In this document: positions 51,031 through 62,561 of the stretch, in pieces
Layout of the letters: each line of letters starts with the position of its first letter
Position numbering within the stretch: the first letter of the stretch is position 1
Assembly: GCA_949317995.1 (NCBI GenBank)
Contig: OX439038.1
Coordinates: 60,098,813-60,162,812, forward strand
Source of the DNA: Acholoe squamosa
Lineage: Eukaryota > Annelida > Polychaeta > Phyllodocida > Polynoidae
DNA: 64,000 nt
Direction of reading: 5' to 3'
The notes under the pieces: generated by a model
The model's input: the letters and a program-made list of their open reading frames with translations, nothing else
Databases searched by the model: none
Told to the model about the DNA's origin: nothing
Position numbers and translations under genes: made by a program

Positions 51031-51340
51031 AGCAGCTTAGGCCGGCCGTGCACCGCCGGGTTCCACTCACAGACCAACTCCCATTTCTGCCGTCTCACCA
51101 AACAGCGTGTAAAGGGAAACAGAAACACCGCCGCCGGTTCTATAAAACCCACAAAATAAAAGAGGAAAAAAAGTCTCCACATTGCCTTAGTGGCCTTTTT
51201 AAACTGACATGACGCGATCCTTAGCTGGAGGATAGACTTTGAATGACAGGAGCCAGCTCGTGAAGGGACTGTTTCTAGTGACATGTCATTTGCATTGGTG
51301 GCTCTACAGAATACAATGTTTCAAGCAGCAATTATCATCA
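51031..51340. other. Non-coding DNA
   Basis: Open frames on both strands (minus 115 codons, plus 62 codons) overlap here and neither shows a domain. Not called. Confidence 0.3.
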
Positions 51341-51344
51341 TTGT

Positions 51345-51420
51345 AAACACCTCGGGAGAATAGTGGTTCGAATCTGGCAGTCATCCCATGGTCTGGGTCT
51401 TTGATTGTGAATACACTAGT
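51345..51420 (+). mobile_element. Possible decayed tRNA-derived SINE fragment
   Basis: GGTTCGAATCTGGCAG matches a Pol III B-box context, and GTCTGGGTCTTTG follows as in many invertebrate SINEs. No clear A-box was seen upstream, so this is a fragment at best. Confidence 0.25.
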
Positions 51421-54400
51421 GCCTTTAATAAAGATTCAATGGGCTTTGGTATCGTGTGAATTTACCGTATTTTCATTATACATTTGCAGTGGTGAAAGCC
51501 ATGCATTTGGATTGTTAATTCTATTGCTTTAGGTTCTGCAGAAACACACCGAAATCTTAGGAGGAAGCCTACAATTAGAACCCCAAAAAGGCCTGTTTAT
51601 GTCGATAGTATTTTAAGCCTCTTAGAGTGGCCTTTGAAGCAAGACTCACTTAGAGAACTTAGGGAGCAGTTCAGGAGCAGCTCCCTTTCCCCTCTCTCTC
51701 TTAAATACAACAAAGGTACACAAGTAGTATGGTAATGTATGGAGTGCCAATGCACTTCGGAAGTGGATGAGCCGAATTTCAAGATTACAGACAACAGAGT
51801 ATCCCACTATTTTCTTCTAAAGCCCACTAGAATACCCCTATCCCCACAGTACATTGTATGTCATGCATTCAGCATAGGTTTTACCTCGTCTGGTTTCTGT
51901 TTGTATAGGGCGGCACACATTTATGACTGTGGAAAAAATCTAGGAATCATGCTTAACCTTATACATGCTTTCCTAGGAATTTAGGACAAAATCTCCATAG
52001 AAATATGTGTACACAGCCTGCAATGCATGCTACACAGCATACCCAGACCAAATGAAGCACAATTCGATATGTGGAGATCCTTCAATAATCAACTATGGCA
52101 GTTGGAGACTTCTGTATAGATCTGCTGTATAGATTCTTTGACCTTGTAAACATCCTATTTAAGCCTACCTTTTGTACTATTTGATCTTTTAGCCAATAAA
52201 AACTATACAACAACTAGGGCCTTGTGTGACTTCTAAAAGAGCTCTCCACTAAACGAGATCTGCGGTCTTGTACCTGTCTATATCCCTGTAAGACTCATAT
52301 TATGCTCTCTCTGCATCGGTTATGCACGGCCTTCCATATTCCACATCATCCCCTTTCCTCTCTAGAACCCCCAGCCCCTCTTCTTCCACACAAGAAATAT
52401 AATCTAAATATTCTCCTTGAAACTCTCTATGACCTTAACATGGTATTCATCCATATAGAGTTTGGACAGGCTATCACCTACCTGCCCTGTCACCCACACA
52501 AAAGTGATATGTAATCCGAAATTAAATCGCCAGGAGCCCTTCAGACCGCAGTGGCCTGCCTATCAACAGCTAGCAGCACGGGGTATTTTGTTCTTATCTT
52601 TCATGGAATGCAAGGATAATGGAATATCACAAAACCAGCATGGCAGCCATCGCACTGGAAGTTATTTTTAGGGAAATTACCTCGGTAGGAAACGCTCGAT
52701 TGTGAACTTTGGCGGAACAAGCTGTCAACGATTTTACAATCTGTACAGATTGTGGTTTTTATACTCAGCAAAACATGTTAATTGCTAATTGTGTTGTCAA
52801 ATAATATCTAAATTGTTTTTAGTCAAAATTCAAATTAACAGACTTTGATTGAACAAGGTACGGATGATTTAGATGAAACAAAATGATTTTGAGAAATACC
52901 CAGAGTGTACAAGTCTTTGTGGAAGTTTTCATTTAATAGAGGGAATCTGAACAGATACGGGGAGATGTAATTGTCACGTTCTTTATTCCCATTTACTTTG
53001 AATGATAGAGAGGTGCCTCAACAAGGTAAGTGCCATTACTCAAACACCCTGACTGCACATTCACTATGGCCATTCACTGCTTATGTCGATCTACCTGAAG
53101 TGATTCACAACACCTTTCATCCAAGTCCAAACCTATGGGGCTAAAGGTAAGACAGACCACTCATGGATTGCAGGATTAACACCTTTGGCACCTTGACATG
53201 ATATTAGTTTCACTGATAAGAGAATAAGATAAAAACACCTGAATGGTAGGCTAGTCCAAGGCTTCAGACACCAGGACGAGCCCAATGATGAGACTCTGGC
53301 TTCCTTCATGATAATGTGGCTTCAGACAAGATGAGAAAGTATCATGACCAAAGGTCTAGTTATTTATTGCTAGGTAGGGGCTTGGTGGATTTTCACAAGA
53401 CAGCAACTCTTTCTGACATCCCCCAACTCAGTGGTTATCTTTTAGAAGGGTATTTTAGAAACTCCTCATTCCCAACCTTCATACACACACAAAGGAGAAA
53501 ATGGTGATTCTTCTCAAGACTGGCAGAAAAATAGAGGAAGGAGGGACGATATCAAATAACCAGTCTGTAAATTCCCTCTGCACTGTTTACGCTTATCAAA
53601 TTTTGATCCCTACCCTGGACCTCTTTTTTCAATAACACCAACCACTTCCACTCCTTTTCTACTCACCAAGCAATCCCCTATCTGGCAATAATTGAGCTAT
53701 CCCGATGATATTTGAAGCAATTGATGGATCGGCAATCTCCTTTTGCACTTTGATTTACCTCCAGACTCAGTTCAGTTGGACTCTTGCAATGTCTCTCACA
53801 CTCGACGAAATCTTGTAAACATCATAGTTACCATACCGAACTAACAACTGCTGGTTTTTTTGATAAAGTACTACAAAACAAACAGATCCCAAATATTCAC
53901 TCACTAGATTTTATACTCCAAATGTATACGCTGACATACACCTAATACTTGTCAATGGTGTTCGAGTCATTGGAAGAGTTATTAGCATAGTTAATGAAGC
54001 CATCATATAATAACGAATTGGTTGCAACAGGATCATGCCTGGAGGCATTTTCTCTATATCAATGTACACAATTTCATTATAATTTGTTGTTTGTATGGTA
54101 CAATTTCTTGTGAAATATGAATAACAAAGTCGTGGAGGTATACATGGAAACAAAGTTAAGAACATTAAAAATGGGCTGCATATATATATATATATATTAA
54201 CAAGATTGCCTTCTGCCGTTACAGCGCGCTATATAAAATGGATTGAGGACTTATATAGAAAGGTCAAGTTACCACAAAGGCTGGCTAGGGCTGAGTAGTC
54301 CGTGTGTGTGTCAAAATTAATCCTGGCTTTCTCTGGTGTTCCGATTTCCTCCTGACAGCCACATGCATGTAGGACCATAATCTCCTCAGCTGGCACATTT

Positions 54401-55023
54401 TACTTTTACTGCAACACCCAGCGAAAAAAAGAAAACACTTCTGGGTCAACAGAGGTCAAACGTGACGAGAACATGTTTCTACTCCATACTAATAAAGTTC
54501 TCTCTCTCTCCTTCTCATGGCTTTGTTGCCATGGAAACCATATCAAAACATAGGGAGAAGGCATGCATGCAGCAATATACACATGGTCTCCCCTTCAAAA
54601 ACATTTTTCATGATTTTGATATTTATATGTATACTCCAAATGTGATGTCGTAAAATATCAAAGATGACATATGATCAAAATTAAATTCAAAGAAAAAACA
54701 GAAACAACATTTGATCAGCATTTCATTGTAGAATACCATTGTGTCAAATAAATCTCCCATCTCACGGAAGCTGTTTCCCTGCAGATACTCAATAAGATCT
54801 GACATTCCTTCTCATCCATGCGCATCATGTGAACCAGACGCCAAGGCATAGCCCTTTAGTTTAAGTTTATGGTAATAATAACGATGGACACCCCACTCCT
54901 GATTGACGCTCTTACAATCATCAACATCATCATCATGATTCTCATTGGTATTCCGGTATAATAATGATACTAATGATCATAATATTAATAATGATCCACA
55001 GGAAGAGGGAGGGGATTCCAACA
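51421..55023. other. AT-rich non-coding DNA, including a short (TA)n tract
   Basis: A TA microsatellite of about 20 bases lies at 54178-54198. No gene was recognised. The last part is the 3' flank of the minus-strand gene, where only weak poly(A) variants (a TATAAA form on the minus strand near 54620) were seen. Confidence 0.4.
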
Positions 55024-56202
55024 TCATCTAAAGTCAGAGTTGAGGAATTGTGCTAATAAGCCTATCACAGAGACGCTCATGAGGCTGAGAGTCAGGCCCC
55101 CTGGGTGTAGTCTGCTGCCTGAGCAAGGCTCCCCTGTGTAGCCGAAGAACTCAAGGCGGTACTTCAATAGAAGGCCTATTCGGCTACGGCAGTTGGAGAC
55201 TGCTATATAGATCTTCCTGCCATTGTCATACCTCCGCTCCCCCTGACATACAAGATGGGGTACAGTGGAAGTGTTTCGTGACACGCAGCCATTCCATGAG
55301 GAACGGAAGCTCAGGTCCAGGATCTGGTCAGGCACATTCCTTGATATAATGATCCCCTCCCTCTGCCAGCACGACTGTTTGGGGTTTACTTTACCAATAT
55401 CTTCATCACTATAAAGGATGACATTCTGTATCTGTCGCGAATAGGGGTACTCAAGGCGGAACCGAAAGCCCCCGCCACGGTTGAGAGTGACATTGACTAG
55501 ATACCCATGCCAGTTTTTGGTGGTGTTCAGATCACCTTCGACAACACAGTGTTTGTCGGTGATGAGTGTGTTGGAGGCTGCGTGGGATGGCTCCCCTGAT
55601 AGTTGCGGCGTGATGAGGTAATCCGGCGTGGTTACCACGCGGTAAGGGGACTTACACTCCCCAATATGGCCTATAATTTCCATGCGGTACTTGAGCTCCA
55701 GTCCCATCAGACTGGCGCAGTTACTAACAGCTATGTACCACGTGGTAGGCCCGTTGCTGATCCCAGACGCCGTCGTGAAGCTCCGACCCCCCTCACACAT
55801 ATAGGTGGACTGCCCATTGGGATGGGACATATGGCAGCCTGACCAGGAGAAGCGCGGCGTGAGGCGGAGAATCTGGTCGTCCTCAGGCCGCAGCAGCGAC
55901 TCTTTTTGCCAGCAGTTCATGCGGGCGTTTAGTATAGACATCTGGTCCTCGAGGTAAAAGAGCACATTTTGGCAGCACTTATCGGCCGGGTAGGTAAATG
56001 TGAACGTCATTCGGCCTGTTGTCATGATGGTAACGTTGGCTAAGAAGCCATACCAGTCTCGGTCAGTTCGTAAGTGGCCTTCATAGATACATGGCAGCAT
56101 GGTGTCTGTAGGCACCGCCCCTAGCATTACAAGCAGCGTAAACGCCTGCAAGGCGCGCATGATGGCCTGAGGCGCGCGGCAGGACCGCGCCATCAGCGCC
56201 AT
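55024..56202 (-). CDS. Tandem TMEM145/GPR180-type ectodomain protein without a seven-transmembrane module
   Basis: Single uninterrupted 392-residue frame with an ATG start. In-frame DNA upstream stays open for about 100 nt, with no further ATG, to a stop at 56305-56307. A hydrophobic signal peptide lies at about residues 16-34. Two copies of one domain follow, residues 38-183 and 219-360, joined by a 35-residue polar linker. Shared motifs include EGxL, NVT, QNV, CWQ(K/R)E, DQIL, SWxGC and YIAVSNC. Six cysteines match in order: 38/219, 97/278, 123/306, 136/319, 162/338, 183/360. The CCQN, SWSGC and W-Y-I-A-(L/V)-S patterns are those of the N-terminal domain of TMEM145, related to GPR180 (GOST family). 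Family members normally have one such domain followed by seven membrane helices, which are missing. Sequons are at N56, N226, N237 and N310. The tail, residues 369-387, is hydrophobic and ends in five polar residues, so the protein is GPI-anchored or single-pass. A possible 5'UTR acceptor (minus-strand CAG ending at 56209) sits just before the ATG. No canonical AATAAA was seen within about 1 kb downstream. Family assignment is confident; function is unknown. Confidence 0.88.
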   Translation of the reverse strand: MALMARSCRAPQAIMRALQAFTLLVMLGAVPTDTMLPCIYEGHLRTDRDWYGFLANVTIMTTGRMTFTFTYPADKCCQNVLFYLEDQMSILNARMNCWQKESLLRPEDDQILRLTPRFSWSGCHMSHPNGQSTYMCEGGRSFTTASGISNGPTTWYIAVSNCASLMGLELKYRMEIIGHIGECKSPYRVVTTPDYLITPQLSGEPSHAASNTLITDKHCVVEGDLNTTKNWHGYLVNVTLNRGGGFRFRLEYPYSRQIQNVILYSDEDIGKVNPKQSCWQREGIIISRNVPDQILDLSFRSSWNGCVSRNTSTVPHLVCQGERRYDNGRKIYIAVSNCRSRIGLLLKYRLEFFGYTGEPCSGSRLHPGGLTLSLMSVSVIGLLAQFLNSDFR

Positions 56203-57600
56203 TCTTCCCTGTGTGCAAGAATTGACACCTGTTGAACAGCTGCCTGTAGGGGATGGGCTGTTATTTGTATGAATCCCCTCTCTCTGGGTGAGAAATACTA
56301 ACTCTCACCTCCCTGCCATGACTATGATAACGGCCCTGGTGACTGGTAATATGAGTGATAATTCGACCGAGCAGCATATGAATAACAGAGCAAATAGTGT
56401 ATCAGCTATATCAAATCTACCATATCCACGTGGCTGTAGTTGTAGTAACAAATAATGGTGATGGTATTGTGGCCTTCTTCCATAGAGAGAACAAAAAGAG
56501 ATCACTAGATAACAATGAGGAGAGCCAGCCAGACAAATGAGTAACTCAGTAGTGTGGTCGGTGGTTGTATCAGTAGTAACAATGGGAGATCCCTGTGTGT
56601 TTTAGAAGTGTAGGGTGTATGTGTGTATATCAGCAGCTGGGTTTAGTGGGTGGACTCCTGACGTGTGTGGGAGTGTGTATGTACACTTATACAAAGTGCT
56701 CTGACAATTTATCCTTTCATTATTCCACGAGTAGACAAAAATGGCTTGTGTTCTCCTATAGTGGCATTATTGTTATCATACTGGACCAACTTCAAAGGCA
56801 GCCTCTTATCAGGATCCAGAAACCGTATCCAAAATCCTTATGATGACGTTGTCACCTAATTACGTCCTGAGGAGTGGGCTGTTACTTCAGCTTTCAGCTT
56901 AAATTACAAGTGTTCCCTTGATTAATCTTAATACCAAATTAATTAGCAATTAGTTAAAACGTTGCCTTTTCTTGTCTTAGAACAACGGCCTGTTGCGGCT
57001 GCGTAGTGGGTGTTAGAAAGCAGTCGTTTATTGAGGCAGTCCTTGTGTTGCTGTTGTGTGGTAGTTTGGCAGACTTGGTCACACTGCTCCTTCTCCATTG
57101 CTTCTCCAGGTGCTGCCTCTCCAGTAGAACACTCTGTATGGGCTTATTACTAAAACTACTACAACTAGTGCTGGGGCACAGAGTCCCTGAACCATGTGGA
57201 GCTCCCAGGGCGCACACTAACACCATAGCTGCAGCTCCTGCTTATGGCAGGCCTCCTGTTCCTCCAGGGCATGGGGTGAGGACGCTAGCACTCCTCCTGC
57301 TTACTGTACTAGTCTGCTACACCCGTCTCACCCTGCCCACTGCCATGCTTGTGGTCCTCTGGCAGCCCTCTGGTACTCCCACCGCGCCCTGCAGTCCTCC
57401 TTCTGTTTGCTCCACTCTAGCACTCCTAGCCCTGACCGTCACTCCGTCTTCTGCCACTGCTATCCTGACCATGGGCATCTTTCAACTGCCGTCTTGCAGA
57501 GTCGGCACAGGTCTTAATGCCTCTTGCCTGTGGCAGGGCGCCGTGCGCACTACTTCTACCTTCTCCTGCACCCTAAGACTGCCCTCAGTCACACCCGACA
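56203..57600. other. Upstream flank of the TMEM145-like gene; no supported gene
   Basis: Mixed-composition DNA between the minus-strand gene and the CpG-rich block. If the minus-strand gene has a 5'UTR intron, this stretch would lie within it. A plus-strand open frame beginning at 57006 is leucine-, proline- and threonine-rich, has no recognisable domain and sits in CpG- and CT-rich DNA; it is not called. Confidence 0.4.
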
Positions 57601-60600
57601 CCCACCACCACCACCGCTCCCCTGTGCACACCCGCCTTCACTGACTAGGTTTTCATTCACTGTACACAACACCAGGTGTCGCACTAGTCGTCGCACATGC
57701 GTGCTGGGTGGCGTATTCTTGCGCGTGCCGCACGTGGCGGTACGGGACTACTTTTGAGGGAGTTGTACATGCAGGAGGTTTTAGGGTATGTGGGTGTGTG
57801 CGGGTGGTCAGTGTGACATGCGCGGGCGGACGGGCGGCAGGGCCAGCAGAGGTACAGGTACTGGTGTTTTTTTATAAGTGCCTCCTGCGGATCTGAAGGT
57901 GTCAACACAGCTCCATATGGATAGCTTGTGTAAGTAGTATATTTGTATTAAAAAACTCGTAATTTGTTACTCAGTGGGGGGATCTTCTACTCCAGCGGGT
58001 CAGTCTGTATTACTATGTTGGTGCGCACACCACTGCACCACCTGTGTTGTTACTCCTGCTGCTGCTACTCATACATACTACCCACTGCCAACATAAGGTA
58101 AGTTCTCCAGGCTCTCTCCTAGACGGGGCAGGACTCCTCCAGTAGTTCCCTCTGCCCTTCCTTTCCCCCTCTCAGCTGCCGCGGCGGCAAAGTAAGAACT
58201 GAGTGATTGCGAAGTCACTCTGCCGCGCCCACACGCGCTCCCCACTCCCTCACTCTCCACCCACAGACAGTAGGGGGAAGATGAGCAGCTCAGTCCAGGA
58301 GCAGCTCGTGCTAACTCAGCTAATGGGGGGGGGGGGGGGCGTGAGGCGTAAGAAATGTGAGGAGAGTCAGAGGAGGGGCGTAGGTGAGGCGGACGTGCTG
58401 ACTACACGTCCTTGACTTGAAGCGTTGGCGTCTGCGGATCCGCAAGGCAATGAGCAGCTCACGACACAGGAACTGTGCTGTTCACTTTCTCATCTGTCCA
58501 CGACTCATTCACATTGCCCACCACCTACAGCCACTGTGATGACTATCTCTCCTCCACAGAGTGTTGTCCACAAACCAGGTAGATTTACATCAAGGACAAT
58601 TCCTACTGGACAATATCATGGCTTGTGACACTTCCTCTGTATTCTTGTAATAAGTTTTTTTTTACCACAACACTTGTTGCTATATCACTCTGCTTGATAT
58701 TCTCTCTATTACTTACTTTTAATTGACCACCACCACAGAGTTATGATTCACATAAGAGAACAGCTATTATAGAGGGAAACTTATAGAGGCATCCATATCC
58801 GTGCTGCCAAAGGAGTAATATATATCAGTAGCGGTATTGAATCTAATCCATTCTGTCACAAATATGAACCCCATATGTATAAGGTAAGGATGTTTACAGT
58901 ATTTCTAGAACTGCCTTGGTTAATTAGACTCGGAGAAAACAGTCAGAGGTAATAGTCCCATGTAAAGGCTGAATATAAAAGAAGGCAGTTACAGTGGTGA
59001 CAAAAAATGCTATCTGCTGGCCACTTTTGCTGACATTGCTCTTATTGTTGCTCTTGCTGTTATAATTGGCACTGTTGACAATTTCTATTGCTGCTTATCT
59101 TATTTTGCTCTTTGCATCATCTCACGTTATTCACATTTCCTCTCCTTTTTATAGGACCTTTTTTTTTTCTCCAGACTTATTTTACTGTACTGTACCCCCC
59201 TTGAACTGCTGGCAAATAGTCGTGCCTTGTTTGTAGTTGGGATGGGCCATCGGTTTCAGACAGAGCAGAGGAGATTAACCCGTCGGCTGGCAGTCCGTCC
59301 GATAGCCCATAGTGAAGGACGATCAGGCGACCCCCTCCTCAGTCGCCCGCCTCTACTGTTCCTCCTGCTGCTGCTGCCTTTCCTGCTGCTGCTGATGCTG
59401 CTGCTGTAGCTGTGTCTACACCCACGGGGGACAACGCCACTCCGGGGAGGGCTGTCACAGCATCGGGCTCACGGTCATATATGGAATTTCTCCAGTGGAG
59501 TGGGAGGGGGACTCACACAGAGGTGGGTGGGCGACAAGACAGTGAGGGAAGGGGGCGGGGGGGGGGGTGCAGTTCAGGCGTTTACCTTCTTGGATCCCCC
59601 AGCATGGGTCCCCCCATGGACTGAGAGGGGTTGGTAGGATCCTTGGCTATGACCTGGTCTAGTGACCAATGCCTCCCCACCCCCCACCCGCCACCCCCGT
59701 CCCCCCTTCCTCCCTCTGATCCGTTCTAACCAAGCAAGGGTCCGGGACTGAACTGGGCCAAGAGTAAGCTGGCTTATGTGTACTCGGTGCTTGGCTAGCT
59801 GTCAGGTTTTTTTTCTTTTCCCCTTGTTTTTTTTTTTTCTTTTTTTAAATCCCAGCGATACCCAGGGCGTGTGTATGGACTGGCAGTTAGCTCCCCACAG
59901 GAGGCTGCTCGTATACTGGCAGTCCTAAGCTGATTTCATATGCACATCACCACGTCTGAGCCTATTTATTTCCGCTTTAAGTAAGAATAGAACTATTATG
60001 TGTTACATTGGGGCACTGTCTTATCGCCACAGGCATCCATCTCACTATAGCAAGCCACTGACAGTCAATACATAAGGTATTTATCACAATGCTTATGCTG
60101 CTCTTAATTCCTCATCCCTCCCTGTTGGCTCCAGGGCGTTAGAGGTAGTTCTAACTCCACCCCACTGCGCCAGTAGTCGTAGGGAGGCAGGGGAGGCACG
60201 TGCCCCAGTTTGATATCGTCCAGATCCAGCCAGTGGCAGGCAGGCAGGCGTCAACGTCTACTCCAGGCGCCGGTACTAGTAGGAGGAAACAGACCAGCCC
60301 ACCATCAGTCAGTGACAGTATATCCTCCACGGTATGTTGTCAGAGGACAGTGGGCAGAGGTAGGCCCCCCTCCGGCAGCATAGTGCCCCATCACCATGGC
60401 CATATGGCCCAATCACTACGGACCGGGGTCCTCCTCGCCCTCCTCCTGCTCCTCCGTCGTACGTCCGTCCGGCCGTCGCAGTTCACCACTCCTCCTCGCT
60501 GCCGCCGTCGCGCGAGGCCGCTATCGCCGGTCGTTGCCGCCGATCATCGTCGAGCTGAGGCTGTTGGGTGCACACCACATGGGTACACCACCACCATCGA

Positions 60601-61000
60601 CGACGACAACGCCGACGCAGCAGCCAACCAACCAAACAACCAGTCAGCCTGGCCTCAGCCTCCACAGCCGCCACCGCTCCCGGCTGCCTGCCTCCTTGCC
60701 AGCCTGCTCACTAGACCCCGCCCCTCTCTCCGTGCTCTCCTCTCTCTCCCTGCCCACTGCCTCCTCCAGCAGCGGCAAGAATCAGGGCCTGGAGAGAGTG
60801 AGATTCTTACTGACCGTCCGGCGTGTTGTCGCCGTCCTAGAGATGATTTACACCCACAAACAGCGCTGATAGGCAATTGATGGCAGTGGTGATTGCCTCC
60901 CACGTCAACAACAACAATAACAGCATCAGAAGCACATGAGCATGGCAGGAGGCGGGAGCATGAGGTGTGTGGAGGCCCATGGAAAGGATGTAGCGTAGTT
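57600..61000. promoter_or_regulatory. CpG-rich block, candidate promoter and 5' exon region
   Basis: GC content and CpG frequency rise sharply compared with the AT-rich flanks, with peaks around 57.68-57.86, 58.1-58.45, 59.25-59.6 and 60.2-60.85 kb. The 57.68-57.84 kb part carries CACGTG, CACATGCG and ATGCGCGGGCGG-type motifs (E-box, NRF1-like, GC-rich). The 60.2-60.85 kb part is full of CGG/CTG/GAG triplets, as in GC-rich 5' untranslated exons. Position suits a promoter for the minus-strand gene at 55-56 kb, or for a plus-strand gene ending near 62.58 kb. No transcript evidence is available, so both remain inference. Confidence 0.45.
59357..59406. repeat. Interrupted (CTG)n triplet tract
   Basis: Runs of CTG broken by CCTTTC and GATG within the CpG-rich block. 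The run of leucines it produces in a plus frame is a by-product of the triplet repeat. Confidence 0.75.
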
Positions 61001-62477
61001 AGTAGTAGTGGTGCTACTAAAAGGCAATCCCTGTGTAAGCACTGGGTATGAGGCATCTCCAGGGTATGCAGGTATAAAGGCCTACTACACTGATATCTAT
61101 AGGCCTGGCAGGGCTCTTCTCTCCCAGGCGGCCTGCAGCATAGGTAGACTAGGCTCTAGGCGTGTGCATTACATGTCGTGCATGTCAGCCACGGCATGTT
61201 TACATGGGTCAAAAGAACATTGTTCTCTCTACTACCTACCTGCATCTATGTGTATCTAGGGAATTCCCTCCATCCCCTTCCCCTTCTCTCCTAGTGTGTG
61301 TGCTTCTTTCATATCAGCATATCAGTAGATGTAATAGCACATCTGCAATTTTACCCCCCTTTCATGTCCTAACGTATCAGTTGTTTGTGGTCCTTGCTAT
61401 AATCTGTACACATCTATCCTGCTATGCCTGGGCTTGCTACAAGACATTTATCACGTTTACAATAATGTACTGATGTGCCACATTGTTATTTCATCAGATT
61501 GAGTGTACTCATGATAGATATAGAGGTAGCTTCCCTATGAGTCTGTTATAATCCATAAGTTGGACAATTCATTGTTCATTTTTTAATGGTATTCATCCAT
61601 ACTAATCCCTCCATTTGTGGATTCTGTTGCAATAGATGATACAAACGAACCTCTACCAGGTTTTGTTGCAGCTGTATGTACAGTATATATGTGGTGGACA
61701 GTGTCATCCCAAATATTTGGCAATGTGCTATATTCTGCAACGAGAGATTTAAACCCAAGTATTATAATGATGTATTCTTAAAAATAAAGAAAATTTAGTT
61801 TGGTGAAAATTATCTAGCAATCTAAGATACATACACATGTTCCCGCTATGAAGGTGAAACTACCGTATGTATAACAGTGTCCAGGCCTCCACGTTCAGTG
61901 GGAGATTCACAAAGAGGTTCTCTCAGCCTTCCCAGTCGTCCACTATGGTTAATTCTATCATTGCTTTGTTTCCCAATTATGACCTTCCCAACCTATTTTC
62001 CTTTTCTTCTTCCCCCTTCTCACGCCTCTCAGCACTGTACCTCATGCTTACATCGTTCATAACGCTACCGCTGTCCGCCCCGGTGGGCCCAACTCTCTCG
62101 TACTCAGCCCCCTTACACTTCACTAGCGACTGTTCGATCGATGGTTATGAAATATGAATTTTCACCAAGGTATCCGTTGTGGCTGCAAGTCAATATTTCA
62201 GTCCACTGACCTCTTTCGCACCGCCTGCTCCAACCCGAGCTTGTAATGGCCACGTATAGCCTCATGGCTCAACCTGTAAACCTGCAGGCTTTTAGCTTGA
62301 GTCACTCGTTCCTTGGGCTCAATGAATGCTACTGGAGGGAGCAGCTCGGACTATTACAACCAGACCACCCCATTACACATGTGAGACCTGCTCCTAATTT
62401 TGCAATTCTATCAGGAGCACCAATGTTGAGATCTGATTTAGGTAGCAGCTGTATTTATTCCTCTTTTTCTTTTGCAG
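61001..62477. other. Non-coding stretch, nothing recognised
   Basis: AT-richer DNA with short unrelated frames. If the 62478 exon is real, this would include its upstream intron. The last 25 bases, to 62477, form a strong pyrimidine tract ending in CAG. Confidence 0.4.
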
Positions 62478-62549
62478 ATGGACAAAGCTGTTTCTTCAGG
62501 AGATGAGTCTAATGGACAAGTACTAAATGTAGAACTAGTTTATTGCTGA
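62478..62549 (+). CDS. Candidate terminal coding exon
   Basis: A near-ideal splice acceptor (CTCTTTTTCTTTTGCAG ending at 62477) precedes a 72-nt stretch. Read from its first base it is open and starts ATGGACAAAGC, giving 23 residues, acidic and serine-rich, then TGA at 62547-62549. AATAAA follows 7 bases after the stop at 62556 and a T-rich stretch lies beyond. This is the layout of a last exon. The phase cannot be fixed without the upstream exon: in another phase the frame ends after about nine codons. No product is recognised and no upstream exon was identified. A chance pyrimidine tract is the main alternative. Confidence 0.33.
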   Translation: MDKAVSSGDESNGQVLNVELVYC

Positions 62550-62555
62550 AATGTA

Positions 62556-62561
62556 AATAAA
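62556..62561 (+). terminator. Canonical poly(A) signal AATAAA
   Basis: AATAAA lies 7 bases after the stop codon of the candidate terminal exon and is followed by GACTTTGTTTATTC, a plausible cleavage and GU/U-rich region. It only means something if the upstream exon is transcribed. Confidence 0.35.

Noticed and set aside
50937..51284. 115-codon minus frame with ATG
   Set aside because: No domain, overlaps an open plus frame and a motif-rich non-coding segment; cysteine-rich part is not patterned.
55603..55842. 79-codon plus frame inside the TMEM145-like gene
   Set aside because: Shadow of the real minus-strand coding sequence.
57006..57644. 212-codon plus-strand frame rich in Leu, Pro, Thr
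   Set aside because: No domain, and its hydrophobic runs follow from CTC/CTG-rich DNA in the CpG block. No splice or poly(A) context supports it.
60200..60880. 226-codon and 157-codon overlapping plus frames
   Set aside because: Two overlapping frames are open because of CCG/CTC composition. The longer starts at GTG, which animals do not normally use. Content is low-complexity.
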